Positions 17,081 through 25,768 of a DNA stretch of 64,000 nucleotides are shown here, piece by piece; the first letter of the stretch is position 1, and each line of letters starts with the position of its first letter. Source of the DNA: Puniceicoccales bacterium (GTDB lineage Bacteria; Verrucomicrobiota; Verrucomicrobiia; Opitutales; UBA9783); contig JAIRMU010000008.1 of the NCBI GenBank assembly GCA_031258545.1, positions 40,328-104,327 of the forward strand, given 5' to 3'. The notes beneath the pieces are model-generated. The model did no database searches. It was not told the DNA's origin and worked only from the letters and a program-made list of their open reading frames with translations. Position numbers and translations under genes: made by a program.

Positions 17081-17896
17081 TTATCTTTTCCTGCAGACTG
17101 CAAATGTACGTCCTTTATCACCTTGTGTCCCTCGAGTGAGCACATACGATGTATCGATAGCAAAGTATTTTTGTAAACACTCGAGAACACATTTCAACTG
17201 CTCTTTGGATTCATAATTTGGCAAATGCGATTCAAATAACAGATATCCTCCATCGGAAACGTATCGATGGCATTTTTGAAAGTAATCCTCAATGGATTGC
17301 TTTGTGTTATGGTCATATGTAGAGTGGTTAGTAAAAGACAAAACAACTTCGTAGGGCGGTTCGTGGTTAAAGTCTTCAAAAGTACCCGCCCAAAATTTAG
17401 CATTATCACATTTCAGGAAACTTTTCACACAATTGGCAACTTGAATAAGGTAGAGATTGCTATCAAACCCTTCAATTATCCTACACAAAGGTGCAACTTC
17501 TAAAGCAAGAAAACCAGCATTGGTTCCAATATCTAAAACAGTTTTACCCGTAACATATTTTTCTAATTGCATGCCAGCGATGCGTGCTTCGGTATTCCTA
17601 AAACCCGTAATGTGAATAGGACGACAAGACTGATAAAAATATCCTTCGCCATAATCATAGAAGGTATATTCCCGCAATTGAGCTTCCAGGATTTTCGCAA
17701 TTTCATAATGTAAAGATAATTGCTTCCGAATTCTAAAATAATCTTTAAGTCTATTTAAAATAGCTTGTTTTTGAGCCTTATCTTTCAATTTTGAAAAATC
17801 TTGCAAAATAAAAACATTACACGCCTTTAACGGATTAAATGTTTCGTAGAGTAGTGAGGAATAATTCTTGCTTGCTCTTGCTTGCTCATAGGACAT
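17081..17896 (-). CDS. SAM-dependent class I methyltransferase
   Basis: 271 residues. Motif I is VLDIGTNAGFLALEVAP near residue 135, followed by an acidic residue at the end of strand 2 (IIEGFDSNLYLI). EVVLSFTNHSTYDH is at the motif IV position and GGYLLFESHLPNY after it. Residues 1-120 are helical. The fold is certain; the acceptor is not. It lies 13 bp downstream of the TagB/F-like gene on the same strand and ends convergent with the kinase gene. In Campylobacter the phosphoramidate group is O-methylated, so this enzyme is a candidate for that step; that is inference from position. Confidence 0.8.
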   Translation of the reverse strand: MSYEQARASKNYSSLLYETFNPLKACNVFILQDFSKLKDKAQKQAILNRLKDYFRIRKQLSLHYEIAKILEAQLREYTFYDYGEGYFYQSCRPIHITGFRNTEARIAGMQLEKYVTGKTVLDIGTNAGFLALEVAPLCRIIEGFDSNLYLIQVANCVKSFLKCDNAKFWAGTFEDFNHEPPYEVVLSFTNHSTYDHNTKQSIEDYFQKCHRYVSDGGYLLFESHLPNYESKEQLKCVLECLQKYFAIDTSYVLTRGTQGDKGRTFAVCRKR

Positions 17897-17909
17897 AATT
17901 ATTCCTCAC

Positions 17910-19066
17910 TTACAAATTTTGTAAAGTTTTTTTGAGTTGATTTAGAATATAGGTTGCCCCCTGGCGAGCGGATTGATTCCAATTAAAAACATGTTGCTCT
18001 CGTAAAGTGCAGAGACGTTGGCACCATTCTTCTCGCCGGATCAATAGATTATCCAGTAAATCTGGAAGTATGGAACACTGTGTAAGCGGTACCTCGATGC
18101 CAATTTCTTTTCGCAGAGCAATTTCTATAGGTTCCATTTGCAAATCTTGCCAGCGAGGATTGTGTTTTTTAAGTGGCGTTTCAATAAATATAACCGGACG
18201 TTCGGTTCCAAAGGTATATTCGAATGCAATGCCGGAACGATCTGTAATGAGTACATCGGCATCGTATAAGCTTTCTTCCGAAAGAAGTTGATCTTCCCAA
18301 ACAAAACGGGGCAAAAATGCAATCTTACGTTGCAAATGGGATGCCTGCCGTGGACACCGTTTTAAAAACTCTGGATGTGGGCGCAAGACAACCGTATAAT
18401 TTAAAGGTGCCAAGACTTCTATAAGTAATTCAATGCCGTTTTCAAGCAAACTAGCCGCACTCCAAGTAGGTGCGATGAGAATTTTTCTAACTTCTTTATC
18501 GTGTTTATAAGGTCTTTGTTGAAAAGTTTGGTAAACAACATCCATGCGTGGATACCCTACGGGTAACAACTTTTTGCTGGGCAAATGACACAAATTTTCT
18601 CGCTTCTGGATTTCCCGTACATGATGTGGGCCGACACAGAAGATCGTATCGTAGGCGTCAAATGCGCGTTCATTGTACTGAAGGTGCGTGCTCGAAAATG
18701 CATGAAATAGGTATACGTATTCTTGCGTATGCGGTGACTTTTTTAAGTGATAGGTGTTTAGGTCAGGCATTGTAAAAACAAAAACCTGCGCATCCATTTT
18801 ATCAAATACCGATTTCAAAAAATGCTTGAAAAAAAATGGATATAATCGCTCGTGATGTTGCAACAATAGAGGATCTTTAGGATCCGAGGTAATGTACGAA
18901 CACGAAACATCTGGGTCTTGTAAAATTTCTCCGATGAAGGGAGCAAACGTTTGAAAATAGATATCACGTTCGGAATAAAAAACTAAACGACGATGCTTAT
19001 GATGTTCTTTGCTAAAAAAAGTTTGTAATTTTTATACTCCGTTTGCAGATTAGAAAACCAAGACAT
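17910..19066 (-). CDS. CDP-glycerol glycerophosphotransferase-like protein (TagB/TagF family), frameshifted at a poly-A tract
   Basis: The main frame (18866 to 17910, 318 residues) carries family hallmarks: TMPDLNTYHLKKS, DTIFCVGPHHVREI, ILIAPTWSA, LRPHPE and DADVLITDRSGIAFEY. It has no good start and lacks the N-terminal strand. That strand lies upstream in the same frame (KEHHKHRRLVFYSERDIYFQ, then CSYITSDPKDPLL) but its own start is blocked by a stop. A frame starting at ATG 19066 (MSWFSNLQTEYKNYKLF) joins it if the A7 tract at 19014-19020 gains one A. The family transfers glycerol-phosphate or related polyol-phosphate units to cell-surface polymers at the cytoplasmic membrane. The ATG at 19066 overlaps the divergent ATG at 19065. 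Confidence 0.75.
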
Positions 19067-22000
19067 GGTCAATATGGGCGTATTTCAACAACAAGTAATT
19101 ATTTTAGGTGCCGGTAAGTCAAAACAATTTCTTGAAAATCCATCCATCATTCACGTTGATCAGGAAACACGCACTCTAGATTGGCTACTCAACGCGTTCG
19201 ATAAAACCATCACACGTTATTTATTTGTGGGAGGATACAAGATGGATGAAATCACTCACCGTTATCCCCATTTGCATTTTGTCGTAAATCCCATTTGGAA
19301 ACATTCAGGGTGCATAGAGTCATTGCGTTTATCGGATTTTGACCCACAATTGCCCGCTTTCATTTGTTACGGCGATATTTTAGTGCGTCCTGAATTGGTC
19401 AAGAAGATGTTGCAAACGGCTCGGCAAGATGACGTTGATGCTGTATTTGCGCTCGATTCGGATCCAAAAACAATTGAAGTAAAACCCGACTGCGAATGCA
19501 TTTATTGCAATTTTAATGGCAACGATCGTAGACAAAACTTTATTGGACTTATTTATTTGAAGCCGAATGTATTGCGGCAATTAAAGAACAACTTTCCTTC
19601 CGATTCAACCCACCAACGTTTGTCGGGCCTATTGCCTTATTTGCTACAAAATAAATTCAACATCCAAACGGTGGAGGCGCATGGGTTATGGGTGGAAGTG
19701 CAGCAGCCGAATGACGTAGCTCGTTTTGTTCTCACCACCAAGGCTCAAACTTTACATACCTTAAGGCATCGTATTACCAAAGCAAAAATAGCAGAACAAG
19801 TACATTTTTCGGTCCAAGAGTGGCAAAATAATCGGCAAACTATACTCGACATTTTAAGGCAAACTTTTGGGAAAAAATTGTTGGTTGTCCGCAGTAGTTC
19901 ATTGCAGGAAGATGGATTTTCAAAAGCCAATGCTGGAAAATTTACAAGTGTTGCTGAGGTCCAAAACAACGATGCCAATTTAACACGAGCCGTGGAAACC
20001 GTTATCGCTTCTTACGGTCAAGCAATGACCCAAGAAGATCAAATATTGGTGCAGCCTATGTTGCAAAATGTGGACGCCTGTGGTGTCGTCTTCACGCGCA
20101 CATTGAATTATGGAGCTCCTTATTACATCGTAAATTACGATATAGAAAATACGACAGCCGTCACGAGCGGTACCAGCGATGGTGATTTTATTTTTTACCA
20201 CTGGAAGGCTGCCCCTATACCTAAAAATGCTCCTTATTTTTTCAAAGATTTATACGAAGCGATTCAAGAAATTGAATTTTTGACGCAATTTGACGCTCTA
20301 GACATCGAATTTGCGATTACAAAGACGCATGAATTATACATTTTTCAGGTGCGTCCATTGGCTGCACAACATCTGCGTGAAATTGACGACGGCCAATTGC
20401 AGGAACAATTGCAACGAGCAGCCAAACGATTTGAAGATATGCAACAGGCACACCCTGGCATAAGTGGCAATCGGACTGTCTTTGGAATTATGCCCGATTG
20501 GAATCCTGCAGAAATTGTTGGCATCAAACCGAGAACATTGGCCATAACCCTTTATCAACAACTAATTACGCATGAAATTTGGGCGCAACAACGACATGAA
20601 TTTGGATACAAAGATGTACGTCCGTATCCGCTTATCGTATGTTTTTCTGGACACCCATACGTGGATGTTCGTGCCAGCATTCATTCTTTTTTACCCGCAA
20701 ACCTAAAACAATCTACCACAGAAAAGCTCGTCCATTACTATCTAAGTCGCCTGTCAACACATCCCGAATGGCACGATAAACTCGAATTCATGGTCATGCC
20801 CACGTGCTACACGTTCGATTTCGAAGACCGTTGGTACACGGTTTTAATACGCGAAGCCGGTTTATCGGAAGACGAATTTGAATCGTACAGGCAAGATTTG
20901 TTGCATTTGACGCAAGATGCCTTTCAAAAATGTGCGGAACAATACAAAGCAACCGCGGCCATAAACGAACGATTTGAAGCTATTCAACAAGTACCGCTGT
21001 CGGACTTAGATCGCTTGTACATATTATTCGAAACGTGTAAGCGCGGAACGTTGAATTTTTCCCACTTGGCACGCTGCGGTTTTGTTGCCAGTGCATTTTT
21101 AAAGTCTGCTGTAGCCAAAAACATACTTACGGAGGCCGAAAAGGAAACACTTTTGAGTAATATTCAAACCATCACGGGAACATTTTTTGAAGAGACGAAA
21201 AAGGTCTTGCAGGGTCAAGTTTCGCGTACCCATTTTATTCATAAATACGGACATCTAAGGCCCGGTACGTACGACATTACATCTCCTGCGTACAAAACGG
21301 ATCCCGATAAATACTTATTTGGATATGCCGGACAACCTATTGCGACGGCGGTAATTCCTAAAAACACATTCCATAATCCAACTTTCGAAAAGATTTTATT
21401 GGACACATTGTCGGTTTCGTTGGATACCTTTAGACAATTTTTACAACAATCCATTGCAGGTCGTGAATATTCCAAATTTGTTTTCACAAGGTACGTTTCT
21501 GAAATCCTGGATATTCTTGAACGTTTGGGGCAGATATACGGACTTGCTGCAGATGATGTTTCCCATCTCCCCATTGCAACGTGGCTGGACTTGCGTAACG
21601 GTATCGCAAGTGACGGCAAAACAAAACGGCTTTTAAGGACGCAAATAGGATATCAAAAGGAGTATCATCAAGTTGCACGGTGCATCGAGTTGCCACCATT
21701 AATACTGCAACAAAGTGATTTTTTCTCATTCTTTGTGCCTAAAACTTTACCCAATTTTATTGGCAACCAATGCGTCGAAGCACCTCTCGTTTACTTAAAA
21801 AATTCAAGCGAAACAAACGGCGACCGTCTACGTCATAAAATCGTGTTGATTGAAAAGGCAGATCCCGGATTTGATTGGATATTTAATTACGAAATTGCCG
21901 GCCTTATCACGGTATACGGTGGCCCCAATTCGCATATGGCAATTCGTTCAGCCGAATTTAAATTACCGGCCAGCATCGGCATTGGTACTACACTTTTTAA

Positions 22001-22067
22001 TACGTTAAAAATGGCCCAATTGGTACAACTGGATTGCAACTCTCATACCTTGAAAATTGTACGTTAA
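19065..22067 (+). CDS. PEP-synthase-like amide kinase (L-glutamine kinase type) with N-terminal nucleotidyltransferase-like domain
   Basis: 1000 residues in three parts. Residues 1-240 look like a sugar/choline nucleotidyltransferase (VIILGAG, VVNPIWKHSG, CYGDIL), although the pyrophosphorylase G-x-G-x-R loop is reduced. Residues about 245-460 are a pyruvate-phosphate-dikinase-type ATP-grasp domain (LLVVRSSSLQEDG, DIEFAI, IFQVRPLA). The C-terminus holds the phosphohistidine domain YGGPNSHMAIRSAEFKLP with His 957. Campylobacter Cj1418, which phosphorylates the amide nitrogen of L-glutamine, has the ATP-grasp and phospho-His layout, and the next two genes match Cj1417 and Cj1416. Start: ATG 19065 overlaps the divergent ATG, so ATG 19074 is possible. 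The stop overlaps the next ATG as TAATG. Confidence 0.75.
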   Translation: MVNMGVFQQQVIILGAGKSKQFLENPSIIHVDQETRTLDWLLNAFDKTITRYLFVGGYKMDEITHRYPHLHFVVNPIWKHSGCIESLRLSDFDPQLPAFICYGDILVRPELVKKMLQTARQDDVDAVFALDSDPKTIEVKPDCECIYCNFNGNDRRQNFIGLIYLKPNVLRQLKNNFPSDSTHQRLSGLLPYLLQNKFNIQTVEAHGLWVEVQQPNDVARFVLTTKAQTLHTLRHRITKAKIAEQVHFSVQEWQNNRQTILDILRQTFGKKLLVVRSSSLQEDGFSKANAGKFTSVAEVQNNDANLTRAVETVIASYGQAMTQEDQILVQPMLQNVDACGVVFTRTLNYGAPYYIVNYDIENTTAVTSGTSDGDFIFYHWKAAPIPKNAPYFFKDLYEAIQEIEFLTQFDALDIEFAITKTHELYIFQVRPLAAQHLREIDDGQLQEQLQRAAKRFEDMQQAHPGISGNRTVFGIMPDWNPAEIVGIKPRTLAITLYQQLITHEIWAQQRHEFGYKDVRPYPLIVCFSGHPYVDVRASIHSFLPANLKQSTTEKLVHYYLSRLSTHPEWHDKLEFMVMPTCYTFDFEDRWYTVLIREAGLSEDEFESYRQDLLHLTQDAFQKCAEQYKATAAINERFEAIQQVPLSDLDRLYILFETCKRGTLNFSHLARCGFVASAFLKSAVAKNILTEAEKETLLSNIQTITGTFFEETKKVLQGQVSRTHFIHKYGHLRPGTYDITSPAYKTDPDKYLFGYAGQPIATAVIPKNTFHNPTFEKILLDTLSVSLDTFRQFLQQSIAGREYSKFVFTRYVSEILDILERLGQIYGLAADDVSHLPIATWLDLRNGIASDGKTKRLLRTQIGYQKEYHQVARCIELPPLILQQSDFFSFFVPKTLPNFIGNQCVEAPLVYLKNSSETNGDRLRHKIVLIEKADPGFDWIFNYEIAGLITVYGGPNSHMAIRSAEFKLPASIGIGTTLFNTLKMAQLVQLDCNSHTLKIVR

Positions 22068-22672
22068 TGACAACAAAAATAGGGATTACACAACGTGTGG
22101 AAACGGTAGAAGCGTATGCTGAAGTGCGCGATGCTTTGGATCAGCGTTGGTATCGTCTATTTGCACCGTTAGATATGCTGTTGATACCGATTCCAAACGC
22201 GATAGAAAAGATAGATATTTACTGCCGCAAATGCAATTTGGACGGTTTTGTATTAACCGGAGGCAATCACCATTCTCTGCGTGATCGTTGCGAAAAAAGT
22301 ATTCTTGACTATGCCGTAAAACAACAAAAACCCGTCCTGGGTGTATGTCACGGCATGCAGTTTATATCCAAATATTTCAGAGCTCCGTTGGTACTTATGG
22401 AAGATCGTCATGTAGCCTGCGAACATTCCATTACTATTCGGGCAAATCGTTGGGGGTTCCCGGAAGGTGTACATACGGTTAATTCGTACCATCGCCACGC
22501 TCTCTCGTGTGTACCCGCTGACTTTACAGGCTTTGCATTCGATAAAGAGGGTTACTGCGAAGCCATGCAACACAACATACTTCCGTGGATAGCCTGCATG
22601 TGGCATCCGGAACGCGACACATCGCTGCCCATGTGGTTTTACACTTTTTTAAAAAAATTATTCCAAGCATGA
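22067..22672 (+). CDS. class I glutamine amidotransferase / gamma-glutamyl hydrolase (Cj1417-like)
   Basis: 201 residues from the ATG at 22067, overlapping the previous stop. It opens with IGITQRVE and has LTGGNHH, nucleophile elbow GVCHGMQ (Cys about 94) and WHPERD (His about 179), the class I amidotransferase/peptidase C26 set. Stand-alone gamma-glutamyl hydrolases of this type in the phosphoramidate pathway of Campylobacter (Cj1417) release glutamate from CDP-L-glutamine to give cytidine diphosphoramidate. The gene is translationally coupled on both sides to a glutamine-kinase-like and a cytidylyltransferase-like gene, which supports the same reaction. It might instead be a generic amidotransferase, but no synthase partner is nearby. 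Confidence 0.8.
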   Translation: MTTKIGITQRVETVEAYAEVRDALDQRWYRLFAPLDMLLIPIPNAIEKIDIYCRKCNLDGFVLTGGNHHSLRDRCEKSILDYAVKQQKPVLGVCHGMQFISKYFRAPLVLMEDRHVACEHSITIRANRWGFPEGVHTVNSYHRHALSCVPADFTGFAFDKEGYCEAMQHNILPWIACMWHPERDTSLPMWFYTFLKKLFQA

Positions 22673-23406
22673 AATCCCCTCAAATTTTTATTTTATGCGC
22701 CGGTGAAGGACGACGACTACGGCCTCTCACCGAAGACCAACCTAAATGCCTGGTTCCTTATAGAAATAAACCGCTTTTACAGTACCAATTAGAAATTATC
22801 AAAGCGCTGCAATTAAACGATGTTACCCTGATTGGAGGATATCGGCATGAAGTTTTGCCAAATACGTATGCAAAAATTGTCAACGTACGTTACGCAGAAA
22901 CGAACATGTTGTACAGTTTGTTCTGTGCGGAAGAAAGGATGGATGCATCCCGCGATATGATTGTTGCCTACGGCGATATCATTTATCATGCGTCTGTTTT
23001 AAAGATATTGCTGGAAGCGAACGATCCCATTGCAATTGTGACGGATGTAGATTGGAAATACTACTGGAAAAATCGCATGGAGGATCCTCTACAAGATGCA
23101 GAAACGTTTCGTTGGGATCCTCATACACGTCGTATTCTCGAACTGGGAAGAAAACCCCAATCGCAATCTGATATTCAGGGCCAATACATCGGCCTATTTA
23201 AAATCAGCGCATCCTACGTGACAACTTTTAAAACTTTCTACCATCATTTTTGCCAAACACATACAAATGCAGAAAAAGCCTACATGACCGACTTTTTGCA
23301 ATACCTCATCGATCGGCAACAACCCGCATTCGGCATTCCCATCCACAACCGGTGGGCGGAATTCGATACCGTACAAGATCTGCAAGTGAAAGTTGATTTC
23401 TTATGA
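22669..23406 (+). CDS. nucleotidyltransferase, CTP:phosphoglutamine cytidylyltransferase-like (Cj1416-like)
   Basis: 245 residues from the ATG at 22669, overlapping the previous stop as ATGA. The pyrophosphorylase signature is complete: LCAGEGRRLRPLTEDQPKCL with the G-x-G-x-R and P-K-C elements. It is followed by NMLYSLF and VAYGDIIYH (metal Asp) and a C-terminal WAEFDTVQDL. The NM-YSLF pattern is shared with phosphocholine and phosphoramidate cytidylyltransferases rather than with RfbA. With the two upstream genes it reproduces the Cj1418-1417-1416 set, in which this enzyme links L-glutamine phosphate to CMP. A LicC-like choline-phosphate role is the alternative. Confidence 0.8.
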   Translation: MKSPQIFILCAGEGRRLRPLTEDQPKCLVPYRNKPLLQYQLEIIKALQLNDVTLIGGYRHEVLPNTYAKIVNVRYAETNMLYSLFCAEERMDASRDMIVAYGDIIYHASVLKILLEANDPIAIVTDVDWKYYWKNRMEDPLQDAETFRWDPHTRRILELGRKPQSQSDIQGQYIGLFKISASYVTTFKTFYHHFCQTHTNAEKAYMTDFLQYLIDRQQPAFGIPIHNRWAEFDTVQDLQVKVDFL

Positions 23407-23726
23407 AAAAGTGGGCACAAAATACGATTCTGGGGATGTTACTCCCATTTTTCTGGGCTATCTTTACCTACAATCAAAACCATGGCTATTTTGCCAGTTG
23501 TTATGAACTTTTATGGCAGGCAAGTTTAATTTTGCTTTCATTACATGCATTTTTATCATTTTTGCGTATACCCTATCGCTACACCTGGGTTATATGGATA
23601 AGTCTGTTGATTCCCTTGTGGAATTTACCTGTTTTCACCGATAGCTTTGTTCGCCTTATCATTGTGTGCACGGGCTGCTCTATCGTTCGAAAAATACCTA
23701 GTTTAAAATTTGCTAGAAATACTTAA
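23403..23726 (+). CDS. small integral membrane protein, last gene of the phosphoramidate-type operon
   Basis: 107 residues whose ATG overlaps the stop of the cytidylyltransferase (ATGA). Three or four hydrophobic segments are seen: ILGMLLPFFWAIF, LLWQASLILLSLHAFLSF, TWVIWISLLIPLW, and LIIVCTGCSIV. The C-terminus is basic. No family is recognised. Tight coupling implies a role with the operon, perhaps in exporting or anchoring the modification machinery. The following 160 bp to 23886 are AT-rich with no gene. Confidence 0.6.
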   Translation: MKKWAQNTILGMLLPFFWAIFTYNQNHGYFASCYELLWQASLILLSLHAFLSFLRIPYRYTWVIWISLLIPLWNLPVFTDSFVRLIIVCTGCSIVRKIPSLKFARNT

Positions 23727-23886
23727 AAAGTTGGCAAGTAACACCTAAAAACCTCCTCACATCAAGATACATAATCCCCTCTTATCGTTCAAAACCCGAG
23801 ACAACAAACACCTCGCCTAAAAAAATCAAAAAACTTCTAATTTCTATACAGCAAAATCAACTTTTGCAACCCTGCAACTGCTAAAT

Positions 23887-24036
23887 TTACTCTTTGGATT
23901 TACCACCAAACAGCCGTTTGACAAAACCAAATAATTTCGCAAACGAATTGCGAAAAAAATAAATAACGGTTAAACACCCCGCAATGAGCGATTGAACCAC
24001 CAATCCTCCCAACCCTGGATCTATGTAAGCTATCAT
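23887..24036 (-). CDS. small membrane protein of the YIDPGxGG type
   Basis: 49 residues if started at ATG 24036 (MIAYIDPGLGGLVVQS); the frame is open to 24099 but the extra residues look non-coding. The sequence A/x-YIDPG-x-G-x-x-x-Q-x-L-I-A-G followed by a hydrophobic helix and a short basic tail is a widespread small membrane family seen in exopolysaccharide loci, often near alkaline-phosphatase/sulfatase-fold membrane proteins such as the one at 26834. Function unknown. Confidence 0.6.
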   Translation of the reverse strand: MIAYIDPGLGGLVVQSLIAGCLTVIYFFRNSFAKLFGFVKRLFGGKSKE

Positions 24037-24125
24037 GAGAATATTTTTATAGTATAACTCAAATTGGTTAAGAAAAATGTATATTTTTGTTGCCATCAAT
24101 TATCTTGTCCAATGACATCTTGAAT

Positions 24126-24452
24126 TTAATTAAAAAGAAGTAAAAGCTCTTTTGCCTTAAAGGTGGATTTTGTTTTTATGACAGTACTTGTCAAAGACGA
24201 AAGCTTTTCATAATAGTAAGGCATGCTTAATTTCCTATAGTAGGTCTTTGTATGGGCATGAAAATAGGAGGTTTTATTTTTATTGGTAATTGTAAAGAAA
24301 CAAGTTTTATCACCCATGTGTGTAGTTGGTTTTAGTTGAGTTTGTTCTTCAATAACAGGTTTTTGAAAATTTATAGAGAAAGCTTTCATATAAGCGGTCC
24401 TCGAAAAATCAGAAAATACAAAAAGCTCGACAATAGAGGACGATATTTGCAA
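24126..24452 (-). CDS. hypothetical protein (weak)
   Basis: Open frame of 108 codons, or 87 if started at the in-frame ATG near 24389. It is rich in Thr, Lys and aromatic residues with no membrane segment or recognised motif. Composition is AT-driven. It lies between the small YIDPG protein and rfbB, where the intergenic space is otherwise unusually long. It could be a relic or chance. Confidence 0.28.
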   Translation of the reverse strand: MQISSSIVELFVFSDFSRTAYMKAFSINFQKPVIEEQTQLKPTTHMGDKTCFFTITNKNKTSYFHAHTKTYYRKLSMPYYYEKLSSLTSTVIKTKSTFKAKELLLLFN

Positions 24453-24725
24453 ATTTAATTATATTATGGGAACAATCCAAATAATCGCTGCATAGCATAG
24501 AGGATGTATGTTTGCATGATCATGAGAAAAATTAATAATCGAGAATCTGGACGGCCGCTAAGCATACAATATGATGAAGAAATATAAGTAGTTTTTGATT
24601 ATATTTTATGCATAAAGGAATTATGCTTTTGGGGAGAAACATTGGGCAAAAATACATTCTATCATGGCAGTCGAAGGGTTAGTGATTGACACAACTTTAC
24701 GTATTATGCTTCATTATTCAAGAAC
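24453..24725. other. intergenic region upstream of rfbB
   Basis: About 270 AT-rich bases between the weak minus-strand frame and rfbB. No frame of more than 20 codons and no clear repeat. It must contain the rfbBA promoter, but no convincing -35/-10 pair can be chosen by eye. Confidence 0.5.
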
Positions 24726-25766
24726 ATGAAAATTTTGCTTACGGGAGGGGCTGGATTTATTGGATCACACTTTGTAAAACAAGCAATCCAAAGTGGGCAT
24801 GAAATTGTCAACGTCGATAAATTAACCTATGCTGGGAATTTAGACAACCTGGAAGAATACGCCCAAGCTTCTCGGCATCGCTTTTATAAAGAAGACATTG
24901 TAAACAGAGAAAATGTGCATGCCATCTTTGAAAAAGAACAACCCGATGTAATTGTGCATATGGCTGCCGAATCGCACGTTGATCGTTCCATCGAATCGGG
25001 GGATGCATTTTTACAGACAAATGTCATGGGAACGTACCATTTGCTGACCGTTACTCATCATTATTGGCAATCTTTGCCAAAGGAAAAACGCCTTTCATTT
25101 CGGTTTCTGCATTTATCCACGGACGAAGTTTTTGGAACTTTACAACCCAATAAAGACAAATTTTGCGAAACCACGCCCTACCGTCCCAATTCTCCTTACG
25201 CTGCATCAAAGGCATCGTCGGACTTATTCGTGAGGGCTTACCATCATACGTACGGCTTACCCATCATTATTGTAAACACCACCAACAACTATGGGCCCTT
25301 CCAATTTCCAGAAAAACTCATACCGGTCGTTATCTTAAATGCGTTGGAACAAAAATCTATACCCGTATACGGCGACGGCAAACAAATTCGCGATTGGCTC
25401 TTTGTTGAAGATCACATCGAGGCTTTACTAAAGATTTTAGCGCAAGGCCATATTGGAGAAACGTATTGTGTGGGTGGTGAAAATGAGTGGACTAATTTAG
25501 ATGTTGTCAATGAGATTTGTGCGTTGTTGGATCGAATAAAACCGCGTATTCAAGGTTCCTATAAAGATTTAATTACATTTGTACAAGATCGTCCAGGGCA
25601 CGATCGCCGTTATGCTATCAATGCTCATAAAATTCATCAAGAACTTGGATGGTTTGCACATCACTCCATGCAGGAAGGATTACAAAAAACGGTTCAATGG
25701 TACGTGACCAATGCTGCAAGACTTAACACTTTGTTTGACCGACATCGGTTGGGATTAAAAGAATAA
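24726..25766 (+). CDS. rfbB: dTDP-glucose 4,6-dehydratase
   Basis: 346 residues. It is an extended SDR with the NAD motif GGAGFIGSHFV at the N-terminus, the subfamily marker AAESHVDRSI, the STDEVFG catalytic segment and YAASKASSD with the Tyr-x-x-x-Lys pair, then TNNYGPFQFPEKLIP and the C-terminal DRPGHDRRYA. All are diagnostic of RfbB, the second step from glucose-1-phosphate to dTDP-4-keto-6-deoxyglucose in the cytoplasm. rfbA follows 2 bp later. The rhamnose branch downstream (rfbC, rfbD) is truncated or absent here, so the product may feed another 6-deoxysugar, or the pathway is broken. Confidence 0.95.
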   Translation: MKILLTGGAGFIGSHFVKQAIQSGHEIVNVDKLTYAGNLDNLEEYAQASRHRFYKEDIVNRENVHAIFEKEQPDVIVHMAAESHVDRSIESGDAFLQTNVMGTYHLLTVTHHYWQSLPKEKRLSFRFLHLSTDEVFGTLQPNKDKFCETTPYRPNSPYAASKASSDLFVRAYHHTYGLPIIIVNTTNNYGPFQFPEKLIPVVILNALEQKSIPVYGDGKQIRDWLFVEDHIEALLKILAQGHIGETYCVGGENEWTNLDVVNEICALLDRIKPRIQGSYKDLITFVQDRPGHDRRYAINAHKIHQELGWFAHHSMQEGLQKTVQWYVTNAARLNTLFDRHRLGLKE

Positions 25767-25768
25767 CC

